Shown here: one piece after another, positions 24,504 through 32,300 of the stretch | Numbering within the stretch: the first letter of the stretch is position 1 | Layout of the letters: every line of letters begins with the position of its first letter | Assembly: GCA_016212565.1 (NCBI GenBank) | Contig: JACRFY010000263.1 | Span: 1-34,876, forward strand | Source of the DNA: Magnetospirillum sp. | GTDB taxonomy: Bacteria > Pseudomonadota > Alphaproteobacteria > Rhodospirillales > Magnetospirillaceae | DNA: 34,876 bases | Reading direction: 5' to 3' | Program-made: the position numbers and the translations under genes | The notes under the pieces: model-generated | Told to the model about the DNA's origin: nothing | The model's input: only the letters and a program-made list of their open reading frames with translations | Database searches by the model: none

Positions 24504-24570
24504 GTAAACCCAGGGTCATCGGGCGAAGGAATGCGGTCCCGCAAACAAGGTCGTCATCCCCGCGAAGGCG

Positions 24571-24764
24571 CTACGGCATTCACACATTTTGTCCGTTTAA
24601 ATCAAGGAATTGCCGTCATGGCCGGGCTTGACCCGGCCATCCACGTGGAGCCGCTTTCGACAACGATAGTCATGCGGAAAGACGTGGATGCCCGGATCAA
24701 GTCCGGGCATGACGATTATTCTGGGGTCGCGGCAAAACCAAATTGAGATGTGTGAATGCCGTAG
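24571..24764. mobile_element. MITE-like element with 17-bp terminal inverted repeats and 10-bp target duplication
   Basis: The 194-bp element starts with CTACGGCATTCACACAT and ends with its exact reverse complement (24748-24764). CGCGAAGGCG stands on both sides (24561-24570, 24765-24774). Excising element and one duplicate rebuilds a palindromic repeat present intact 65 bp away, which is strong evidence for insertion. It carries no coding frame; most of its inside is a copy of the 103-bp dispersed repeat. Confidence 0.82.
24613..24714 (+). repeat. 103-bp paired-palindrome dispersed repeat, copy 2 (nested in the MITE)
   Basis: Arms CCGTCATGGCCGGGCTTGAC... and ...CAAGTCCGGGCATGACG flank a centre that reads GTGGAGCCGC...CGATAGTCATGCGGAAAGACG. 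Inverted, the copy at 15222-15324 shares the arms and the centre words GTGG, CCGC, CGAT, ATGCGGA and CGTGGATG in the same order and spacing. Confidence 0.72.
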
Positions 24765-24845
24765 CGCGAAGGCGGGGATCCAGGCGTCCGCGGGCATGAT
24801 CTTCAGCCTTCCGTATTATCCGTCCCGACCCTGGATCCCCGCCTT

Positions 24846-24905
24846 CGCGGGGATGACGGACAATGCAAAGGACTGTGGCCCTTCACCCGATTCCCCTGAT
24901 ACCGG
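24846..24905 (-). repeat. about 58-bp dispersed repeat, copy 1
   Basis: Read on the minus strand it gives AATCGGGTGAAGG, then CCTTTGCATTGTCCGTCATCCCCGC, nearly the same as 34619-34676. It continues directly into the right palindromic arm of the neighbouring repeat, so this may be the extended form of that element. Confidence 0.62.
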
Positions 24906-24934
24906 CGAACAGTCGAACGGACCCGTTCGCCGGT
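24901..24934 (-). terminator. hairpin downstream of the secreted-protein gene
   Basis: ACCGGCGAAC and GTTCGCCGGT form a perfect 10-bp stem with a 14-base loop, 22 bp behind the stop of the minus-strand gene. No T-run follows, so termination strength is uncertain. Confidence 0.42.
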
Positions 24935-24956
24935 ATTTGCGGCGCTCCGAGAGCCG

Positions 24957-25547
24957 CTACTTGGCCTTCGGGCAAGGGTGCTTGGCGTCGCCGGCATCGC
25001 ACAGGACGACCGTTCCCTCGTAGAAGTTCCAGTCGTTGAGAACCGACTGCGGCACCGGCAGCGCCTGATTGGCGGCCACCGGGGCGCCCTTCCACATCCG
25101 CTGCACGACATAGAGGGCATTCTTGCCGCGGATGGCCTTGACCATCTTCAGGCCGCTCTTGCCCGATTGCACGCCCTTGGTGCAGGCGATGCGGACGCTG
25201 CCGGCTTCGTAGCCGTTGATCGGCCGCGCATCCGGCGGCCCGACCTGGAGCCCCTCGCAGCTCGCCTTGCTCTGCTCGACGGCGGCGGTGATGAATTCCT
25301 TGGGGCTCGGCCCCTTGCCTTCGGTGCGCTGGATGCTGATCGCCTCGCTCCAATTGTCGGGCGTGGCGCCGGGCGGCAACATCATGGCGGTGACGGTCGC
25401 GCCCTTGACGTCGGCGGGATAGGTCTGCCAGCCGGCCGGCGGGTTGGACAGCAGTTTCTCGTCGGACGGCTTGCCTTGGGCCATGGCGGCGGCGGGAATG
25501 AACGCGGCAAGCGCCGCGGCGGCGACCTGGGAGACGATCTTGCGCAT
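24957..25547 (-). CDS. secreted protein with four cysteines, function unknown
   Basis: A 196-residue protein with a clear Sec signal peptide (MRKIVSQVAAAALAAF, cleavage expected after AMA near 23), so periplasmic or exported. The mature part has four cysteines (in KASCEG, RIACTK, VVLCDA and KHPCPK), suggesting two disulfides. I recognise no domain. The start has GAGGGG at proper distance. The upstream gene mutY ends 8 bp before, so the two are co-transcribed, although a DNA-repair glycosylase and an exported protein have no evident common task. Confidence 0.78.
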   Translation of the reverse strand: MRKIVSQVAAAALAAFIPAAAMAQGKPSDEKLLSNPPAGWQTYPADVKGATVTAMMLPPGATPDNWSEAISIQRTEGKGPSPKEFITAAVEQSKASCEGLQVGPPDARPINGYEAGSVRIACTKGVQSGKSGLKMVKAIRGKNALYVVQRMWKGAPVAANQALPVPQSVLNDWNFYEGTVVLCDAGDAKHPCPKAK

Positions 25548-25555
25548 GGGCCCCT

Positions 25556-26611
25556 CTAATATGCCTTGGACAACGCGTGCTTGACCACTTTCCGCATCAC
25601 CGTCGGCAACGCCTGGTCGCCGAGATGGTCGAGTGGACACCAGATACCGCGAGCGGCGGGGTTCGGTCCAGCCCTTCCCGCGACCACCTGCAATTCCAAT
25701 TCAAAGTGGGTGAAGCCGTGGCGCACCAATCCGGGCAACGGCCGCCAATCGCAGGCCAGCGGCGCATGCCGCGCCGCCGCGGCCAGAGCCGCGCCCTCGT
25801 CCTGCCACGGCGACGACGGCACCTCCATCATCCCGCCCAGCAGCCCCTCGGGCGGGCGGCGGCGCAACAGCACGGCACCGTCCTTGCGGGTGATCCAGAA
25901 GGCGATGCCATGGCGCAACGGCCGCTCCGGCTTTTCGGCCTTGGCCGGCAGGGTGGCCTCGATTCCCGCGGCCCGCGCCCGGCAGGCGGCCATCCACGGG
26001 CAGATGCCGCAGGCGGGACTGCGCGGCGTGCACACCGTGGCCCCCAGATCCATCGCCGCCTGGGCATAGTCGCCCGCCCGTTCGGCCGGGGTCAGGGAAT
26101 CGGCGAGGCGTTTCAGGTCCGGCTTCGCCTTGGGCAGCGGGGTGGCGACGGCGAACATCCGCGCCATCACCCGCTCGACGTTGCCGTCCACCACCACTGC
26201 ACGCCGGCCGAAGGCGATGGCGGCGATGGCCGCGGCGGTGTAGTCGCCGACGCCGGGAAGCGCGCGCAGCGCCGCCTCGTCGTCGGGAAAACGCCCGTCC
26301 CGCCACTCGGCGACCACCTTGGCGCAGGCGTGCAGGTTGCGCGCCCGCGCGTAATAACCCAGCCCGGCCCAGGCCAGCATCACCTCCTCGACCGGCGCCG
26401 CCGCCAAGGCGGCAACGGTCGGCCAGCGGGCGACGAAGGCGGTGTAATAGGGGGCCACCGCCGGCACGGTGGTCTGTTGCAGCATCACCTCGGACAGCCA
26501 CACCCGGTAGGGATCGGCGGTCTCGCCCGGCGCCGCCCGCCACGGCAGCGTGCGCCGGTTGCGGTCGTACCAGGCGAGCAGGGCGGCGGCGAGGTCGGGA
26601 ATCGGGATCAT
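25556..26611 (-). CDS. mutY: A/G-specific adenine DNA glycosylase
   Basis: A 351-residue MutY, which removes adenine mispaired with 8-oxoguanine. The catalytic domain has E41 (SEVMLQQTTVPAV) and D142 (VDGNVERV) at the known positions, and the helix-hairpin-helix LPGVGDYTAAA (118-128). The [4Fe-4S] cluster ligands are complete: C194-x6-C201-x2-C204-x5-C210. The C-terminal NUDIX-like domain for 8-oxoG recognition (about 225-351) is present, with LLRRRPPEGLLGGMMEVPSS and GFTHFELEL. Start is the ATG after the tyrosine-alanine-rich leader; its ribosome-binding site is weak. It is divergent from the DUF721 gene with only 48 bp between the starts. Confidence 0.94.
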   Translation of the reverse strand: MIPIPDLAAALLAWYDRNRRTLPWRAAPGETADPYRVWLSEVMLQQTTVPAVAPYYTAFVARWPTVAALAAAPVEEVMLAWAGLGYYARARNLHACAKVVAEWRDGRFPDDEAALRALPGVGDYTAAAIAAIAFGRRAVVVDGNVERVMARMFAVATPLPKAKPDLKRLADSLTPAERAGDYAQAAMDLGATVCTPRSPACGICPWMAACRARAAGIEATLPAKAEKPERPLRHGIAFWITRKDGAVLLRRRPPEGLLGGMMEVPSSPWQDEGAALAAAARHAPLACDWRPLPGLVRHGFTHFELELQVVAGRAGPNPAARGIWCPLDHLGDQALPTVMRKVVKHALSKAY

Positions 26612-26659
26612 GGCCGCAGAAGCATAGAGGATTTCGGCGGCCGGGGGTATGCTGGCGGC

Positions 26660-27142
26660 ATGAGCGACGACGACACGCGCATCGCCCGCGGTTTGCTCGC
26701 GGTGGCGGTGCCGGCGGAACGAGTCACCCGGCCGCTGTTCGGGCGCCACGGCTTCGCCGGCGGCGCGCTGCTGCTCGACTGGCCGGCCATCGTCGGCTCG
26801 GCGGTGGCCAGCCACACCCTGCCGCTGCGGATCCGGTTCCCGCCCCAGGAACGGGCCGGCGGCACCCTGGTGATCAAGGTGGCCTCGTCCGCCTTCGCCC
26901 CCGAATTGCAGCACCTGGAGCCGCTGATCCTGCAACGCATCAACGGCCATTTCGGCTACAACGCCGTCGCCCGCCTCAAGCTGGTGCACGGCCCGCTGCC
27001 CGAGCGCCAGCCGCTGCACCCGCCGCCCGTCGCGACCGGCACCCTGCCCGAACGGGTGGAGACGATCATCGCCGCGGTCGAGGACGACGGCCTGCGCGCG
27101 GCCTTGGCCCGCCTGGGGGCCCGAATCGCCGGTCGCCGGTAG
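26660..27142 (+). CDS. DUF721 (DciA-like) protein
   Basis: A 160-residue DUF721 protein. Members called DciA help load the replicative helicase DnaB in bacteria that lack DnaC/DnaI, which suits a gene close to dnaA. The conserved core is [20 protein letters not shown] (about 41-60) followed by [20 protein letters not shown] (about 68-87) and [11 protein letters not shown]. The C-terminal third is variable and rich in proline. The ATG is the only start fitting the family N-terminus. It is divergent from mutY and followed by the rpsT promoter. Confidence 0.82.
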   Translation: MSDDDTRIARGLLAVAVPAERVTRPLFGRHGFAGGALLLDWPAIVGSAVASHTLPLRIRFPPQERAGGTLVIKVASSAFAPELQHLEPLILQRINGHFGYNAVARLKLVHGPLPERQPLHPPPVATGTLPERVETIIAAVEDDGLRAALARLGARIAGRR

Positions 27143-27152
27143 CGATTGGGAC

Positions 27153-27181
27153 TTGACGCCCGGCCAAGGCCGCGATTATAA
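27153..27181 (+). promoter_or_regulatory. strong sigma-70 promoter of rpsT
   Basis: TTGACG and TTATAA are separated by the ideal 17 bp, 37 bp before the rpsT ATG. It is the best promoter match I found in the window, as fits a ribosomal protein gene. Confidence 0.7.
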
Positions 27182-27218
27182 ACGCGCCTTCCAATTTGCC
27201 ACGACAGGTTTAGACACA

Positions 27219-27491
27219 ATGGCTCATCATGCATCGGCGAAGAAGCGCATCCGTCAGACCGAGCGCCGCACCGAGGTGAACCGCGCCCGCGTGAGCCGCA
27301 TCCGCACCTTCGTCAAGAAGGTCGAGATGGCCATTGCCGCCGGCGATTCCGAAGGCGCCCGCGCGGCCCTCAAGGCCGCCGAGCCGGAGATGATGCGCGG
27401 CGTCAAGGGCGGCGTCCTGCACAAGAACACCGCGTCGCGCAAGGTGTCGCGGCTGTCGGCGCGCGTCAAGACCATGATGCCCCTGGCCTAA
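27219..27491 (+). CDS. rpsT: 30S ribosomal protein S20
   Basis: A 90-residue basic protein, the S20 of the small subunit, which binds 16S rRNA early in assembly. [36 protein letters not shown] at the start (the first M is residue 1) and [21 protein letters not shown] near the end are diagnostic. Length is normal. It has its own promoter and intrinsic terminator, so it is monocistronic. The rpsT-dnaA neighbourhood recurs in Alphaproteobacteria. Confidence 0.96.
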   Translation: MAHHASAKKRIRQTERRTEVNRARVSRIRTFVKKVEMAIAAGDSEGARAALKAAEPEMMRGVKGGVLHKNTASRKVSRLSARVKTMMPLA

Positions 27492-27522
27492 GGCCGGGCC
27501 TTCGCCCTAAGGGCTTGATTTC

Positions 27523-27553
27523 AAAGGGGTCGCGGAGTTCCGCGGCCCCTTTT
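27523..27553 (+). terminator. intrinsic terminator of rpsT
   Basis: AAAGGGGTCGCGGA pairs with TCCGCGGCCCCTTT (one G-T pair) around a tiny loop, followed by T residues. It is 31 bp behind the rpsT stop. Confidence 0.82.
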
Positions 27554-27981
27554 GTCGTGGCGGATCGGGGCTGTTTCAGCCGAATTGGCGCGACTCTGCG
27601 CCTTTTGAAAGCGCAAGTGAAAAATTTACTCCGTTCGCCTTCCGGTCCCATTGCGAGTCAACCTGCGGCTCGGTAGAGTCCGGCTCCTCGCGACCCCCCA
27701 TGTAACGGGTCCGAAAATAGTCGCAATTAGCAGAATTATTTGGTGCTTTTGCCAATAACTTTCGGCAAAAGGCGCGTTTTTATTTTCACGGCACTTGCAC
27801 ATCCCCCAAACGGGGTATTTACAACTTTGGCCTACCTGGCGTAGGACTTTGGGTACGGAACGTGATGCGACGAGGGGCAACGACGGCGGCATGGGTGCCG
27901 CGGCGCTGCCGATCGGGACCGTTGTCGGCCGATAGAGTTCGCGGGCAACCGCGACGGTCGGGATAAGAATTCGAGGGGGCT
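27554..27981 (+). promoter_or_regulatory. 428-bp dnaA upstream region with an A/T-rich patch and inverted repeat
   Basis: This gap carries the dnaA promoter and leader. A/T content rises between about 27710 and 27830. Within that patch CTTTTGCC-N10-GGCAAAAG (27746-27771) is a perfect 8-bp inverted repeat followed five bases later by a T-rich run, so it could be an operator or a terminator-like leader structure. No DnaA box (TTATNCACA-like) is evident on either strand, so I do not call oriC here. No open frame is convincing. Confidence 0.4.
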
Positions 27982-29379
27982 ATGGCAGGGTCTGCGTGGG
28001 ACCGGGTGAAGGGACGGTTGAAGGACGAGGTCGGTGACGCCGCCTGGCGGAGCTGGCTGCGCCCGATCACCGTTCAGGAGGTGACCGACGGACAGGTTCG
28101 CCTCGGCCTGCCCACCCGCTTCATGCGCGACTGGGTTGCCACCCACTACGGCGAGCGGATCCGCGCGCTGTGGGGCTCGGAGAATCCGTCCATCCGCTCG
28201 GTCGAGATCGTCGTCGACGTCGCCCAGGGCGGCATGCCGCGGTCGGGCGCCGCGCGCAGTGCGGCGGCAATTCCGCCGGCGCCGATTCCCGCCGCCCCGG
28301 CCAGCCAGCGGCTGGCGCCGGCGCCGGTCAGCGCTCCGGCCGATCCGACCGACGAGTTGGGCGCCCAGCTCGACCCCCGCCTGACGTTCAAGAATTTCGT
28401 CGTCGGCAAACCCAACGAATTCGCCTACGCCGCGGCCCGGCGCATCGCCGAGGCGGAAGCGGTGTCGTTCAACCCGCTGTTCCTCTATGGCGGCGTCGGT
28501 CTGGGCAAGACTCACCTGATGCATGCGGTGGCCTGGCACATCCGCGAACATACCCCGGAACGGCGGGTGCTCTACCTGTCGGCCGAGAAGTTCATGTACC
28601 GCTTCATCCGGGCGCTCCGCGACCAGAACACCATGGCCTTCAAGGAGCAGTTCCGCTCCGTCGACGTGCTGATGGTCGACGACGTGCAGTTCATCGCCGG
28701 CAAGGACGCCACCCAGGAGGAGTTCTTCCACACCTTCAACGCCCTGGTCGACCAGGGCCGCCAGATCGTCATCTCCGCCGACAAATCGCCCTCGGACATC
28801 GAGGGAATGGAAGAGCGCCTGCGCTCGCGGCTGAATTGCGGCCTGGTCGCCGACCTGCACGCCACCACCTACGAACTGCGCCTCGGCATCCTGCAATCGA
28901 AGGCCGAGCAGATGGGCACGGTGGTGCCGGCCAAGGTGATGGAGTTCCTCGCCCACAAGATCACCGCCAACGTCCGCGAGCTGGAGGGGGGCCTGAACCG
29001 GGTCGTCGCCCACGCCCAGCTGGTCGGCCGCGCCATCACCCTGGAGAGCACCCAGGAGGTGCTCCAGGACCTGCTGCGCTCGTCGGATCGCCGCATCACC
29101 ATCGAAGAGATCCAGAAGCGCGTCGCCGAGCACTTCAACATCAAGCTGGCGGAAATGGGCTCGGCGCGACGGTCGCGGCAGGTGGCCCGGCCGCGGCAGG
29201 TGGCGATGTATCTGTCCAAGCAGTTGACCAGCCGCTCGCTGCCGGAGATCGGCCGCAAGTTCGGCGGCCGCGATCACACCACGGTGATGCACGCGGTCAA
29301 GAAGATCGAGGAGCTCACCGCCACCGATCACAGCTTCGCCGAAGACGTCGAGTTGCTGCGGCGGATGCTGCAAAACTAA
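27982..29379 (+). CDS. dnaA: chromosomal replication initiator protein DnaA
   Basis: A 465-residue DnaA. Domain I (1-80) begins WDRVKGRLKDEVGDAAWRSW. A short proline/alanine-rich domain II linker covers about 85-125. Domain III is the AAA+ ATPase with Walker A GGVGLGKT (170-177) and Walker B VLMVDDVQF (229-237). Domain IV ends with the DNA-binding signature GRDHTTVMHAVKKIE. FKNFVVGKPNEFAYAAARRI leads into the ATPase core as usual. GAGGGGG stands just before the ATG. The convergent oxidoreductase gene stops 12 bp downstream with no visible terminator between. Confidence 0.97.
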   Translation: MAGSAWDRVKGRLKDEVGDAAWRSWLRPITVQEVTDGQVRLGLPTRFMRDWVATHYGERIRALWGSENPSIRSVEIVVDVAQGGMPRSGAARSAAAIPPAPIPAAPASQRLAPAPVSAPADPTDELGAQLDPRLTFKNFVVGKPNEFAYAAARRIAEAEAVSFNPLFLYGGVGLGKTHLMHAVAWHIREHTPERRVLYLSAEKFMYRFIRALRDQNTMAFKEQFRSVDVLMVDDVQFIAGKDATQEEFFHTFNALVDQGRQIVISADKSPSDIEGMEERLRSRLNCGLVADLHATTYELRLGILQSKAEQMGTVVPAKVMEFLAHKITANVRELEGGLNRVVAHAQLVGRAITLESTQEVLQDLLRSSDRRITIEEIQKRVAEHFNIKLAEMGSARRSRQVARPRQVAMYLSKQLTSRSLPEIGRKFGGRDHTTVMHAVKKIEELTATDHSFAEDVELLRRMLQN

Positions 29380-29391
29380 GGCGGCGGCCCC

Positions 29392-32300
29392 CTACCCCAA
29401 GACCCGCTTGACCCACGCCCGGGTCAGCTTCTCCGCCAGGGCGTTCTGCCCCAAGCGGTCGGCCAGGTTGGCGAAGTCGACGCTGTCCAGGCATTGGTCC
29501 TGGTCGAAGCAACTGAACACCACCCGTTCCTCGCCGGTCACCGGATCGCGGTGACGTTGCAGGCATTGGGCGCACACCTCCTTCATCATGCATTGCATCG
29601 GCGAGTTGATCGAGCCGAGGCCGACATGCTCCGGTTTCAGCCATGGGGCCAGCACGCCGCGCCGGGCGGCGGCCACCGCGGCCATCATGCGATCGGAGCC
29701 GATGGCGATCACCCGGTCGACCGCGCCAAGCGGGATCGCCGGCTCGCCGAGACCGCCTTCGGCATAGGCCGCCATGGCGGCGACGATGGTGCCGACGAAG
29801 CTGCGGTCCTGCGGGCGGCCGGGAGCGAAGGGCTCGCCGCGGTCGACGCACCACACCACCACGTCCGCCGCCGCCTCGATGTCGGCGACCTTGAAGCGGT
29901 CGGCGGCGCTGCGATAGCCGGCGAAGTACAGCACCCGCGAGCCTGCCGCCCGCATCGCCGCGCCGATGGAGAACAGCACCGCATTGCCGAGACCGCCGCC
30001 GGCCAGCAGCACCGTCTCGCCGCGCGGAATCGTCGTCGGGCTGCCGGTCGGCCCCATCAGCACCACCGGCTCGCCGGGCACCAGCCGCGCCACCAGATCC
30101 GACGAGCCGCCCATTTCGAGGACGATCATCCCCACCAGACCATTGTCAGCATCGGTCCACGCGCCGGTGAGGGCAAGTCCCTCCATCGCCAGGGTGGTGC
30201 CGCCGGCCTTGGGCGCCAGGGTCTCGAAATTCTGCAGGCGGAAGAACTGGCCGGGACGGAAGGTCCAGGCGGCAGCGGGGGCGCGCACCACCACCTCGAC
30301 GATGGTCGGGGTCAGGCGGTTGACCGCCACCACCTGCGGACGCAGGCCGTCGTTAAGGATGCGGAACAAATCCTCCGGCGTGGTGGTCGGCGGTGGGCGG
30401 CGGGCCAGTACCCGGGTGATCACCGGGTGGCCCTGCTTGGCCGAGGCCATCGCCGAGACCACGTTGCCGGCATACGAGGGATGGAGGTCGCCGAAGAAGC
30501 TGACGTCCTGGTCGATCAGCACCTGCGGCACCGCCGGCTTGGACGACGGTTGCGGCGTCACCGGATGGCCATCCTCGTCGACCGCCTGGAAGAAGCGGCC
30601 GTCGAGGGCCAGGCCCTCGCCTTCGCGGGCCAGGGTGGTGTTGGGCACCGTGCCGGCGGCGACCAGGATGGCGCGGGCCGGCAGACGATGGAGAGTCCCG
30701 GCGGCGTCCTTGACCGTCAGCGCGGTTGCGGCCCCGAAACGATCGACCTCCACCGCGGTCGGGGTCAGGGCTTCGGCGAAACGGATGCCCTCTTCCAGCG
30801 CCTTGGCGATTTCCTCGTGGTTGCGATAGGCGGGACTGTCGATCAGGCGGCGGCGATAGGCGATGGTCGCCCCGCCCCAGCCCCGCAGCAAGCCGATCAG
30901 GTCGGGGGCGCGGCCCGCGGCGGCGGCGGCGGCCCGCTCGGCGCGCAGGGCATGGGCATGGGCGAGGAACTCGGCGGCGATCTCGGACTCCTCCTCCGAC
31001 CACCCGGCACGAACCGCCGCCTCGCCCTGCTCGGCGACGAGAATTTCGTATCGGGACAGAAACTTTTCCACCTGGACCGGATAATAGGCCAGGGCCTCGG
31101 TGCAGGTGTCGACGGCGGTCAATCCGCCTCCGATCACCACCACCGGCAATCGCAGTTGCAGGTTGGCGATGGTGGCCGCCCGCGCCGCTCCGGTCAGTTG
31201 CAGGCCCATCAGGAAGTCCGAGGCCTGGCGCACCCCGCGGGCCAGGCCGTTGGGCAGGCCGAGGATGGTCGGCTTGCCGGCCCCCGCCGCCAGGGCGACG
31301 TGGTCGAACCCCATGGCGAAGGCGTCGGCGAAACTCAGCGTGCCGCCGAAGCGCACGCCGCCGAACATGGCGAACTGGCTGCGGCGCTCCAGCAGCAGGC
31401 GGATCACCTTGAGGAAGTTCTTGTCCCAGCGCACGGTGATGCCGTATTCGGCGACACCGCCGAAGCCGGCCATCACCCGGGCGCCGAGCGGCTCCCACAG
31501 TTCGGCGACGTCGCGGATCGGGCGGAAGGGAACCCGGTTGCCGAACGGGTCGACGCCCGACAGGCCGGGATCGAGCGGCTCGATCTTCAGCCCGTCGACC
31601 GCCGCCACCGCGTGCCCGTCCTGCATCAGGTGATGGGCGAGGGTGAAACCGGCCGGACCCAGGCCCACCACCAGCACCGTCCGCCCGCTGGCCGGCCGGG
31701 GCAACGGGCGGCGCAGGTTGAGCGGGTTCCAGCGCGTCAGCAGGCCATAGATCTCGAACCCCCACGGCAGGTCGAGGACGTCCTTCAGAATCCGGGTCTC
31801 GGCCTGGGGAATGTCGACCGGGTCGCGGTTCTGTGCCTGGTAGATGCAGGCGGCCATGCAGTCGTTGCAGATGCGATGGCCGGTGCCGGCGACCATCGGG
31901 TTGTCGATGGTCGCCACCGCCAGGGCGGCCAGCGCCCAGCCCTGGCCCTTGACCTCGTGCATCTCGGAGATTTTTTCTTCCAGCGGGCAGCCCTCGCGGA
32001 CCACCTCGGCCTTCTTCAGCCCCTTCGAACAGCTGTCCTTGCCCTGGTGATGGCAGAGGATGCAGTAGTTCACCTCGGCCAGCGCCCCGGCGAGATCGGT
32101 CCCGGGATCGGTGAGGGCGAAGCCGTCGCGGTGGCGGTGGTGCGGTCCTTCCACGGCGGCGATGCCGTCGAGTCGGACCGGTTGCGCCGGCACCAGGGCC
32201 AGCGGATCGCGTTTGCGCGGCAGGCGGAACAGCGGGGTCGCATCGGCCCGGGTTACCCGCCAGGCGGCGAAGCGCTCGGCCAGGGCCAGGTCGTCGCCGT

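Larger units (their letters stand above)
24552..24859. repeat. paired-palindrome repeat of the GCGAAGGCGGGGATCC type, interrupted by a MITE
   Basis: Removing 24571-24774 (element plus one direct-repeat copy) restores a left arm CGTCATCCCCGCGAAGGCG+GGGATCCAG. This mirrors the intact right arm at 24831-24859. The centre between the arms is about 47 bp. The same architecture, with sequence variation, forms the inside of the element at 33668-33824. The stretch from the DUF2125 stop to the minus-strand terminator (about 450 bp) holds no gene. Confidence 0.7.

Noticed and set aside
24550-24905. Clustered repeats as a CRISPR array
   Set aside because: The repeats are palindromic, mutually inverted and nested, with no regular direct repeat-spacer unit and no cas genes nearby.
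27554-27981. oriC upstream of dnaA
   Set aside because: There is an A/T-rich patch, but I find no cluster of DnaA boxes. In many Alphaproteobacteria oriC is not next to dnaA.
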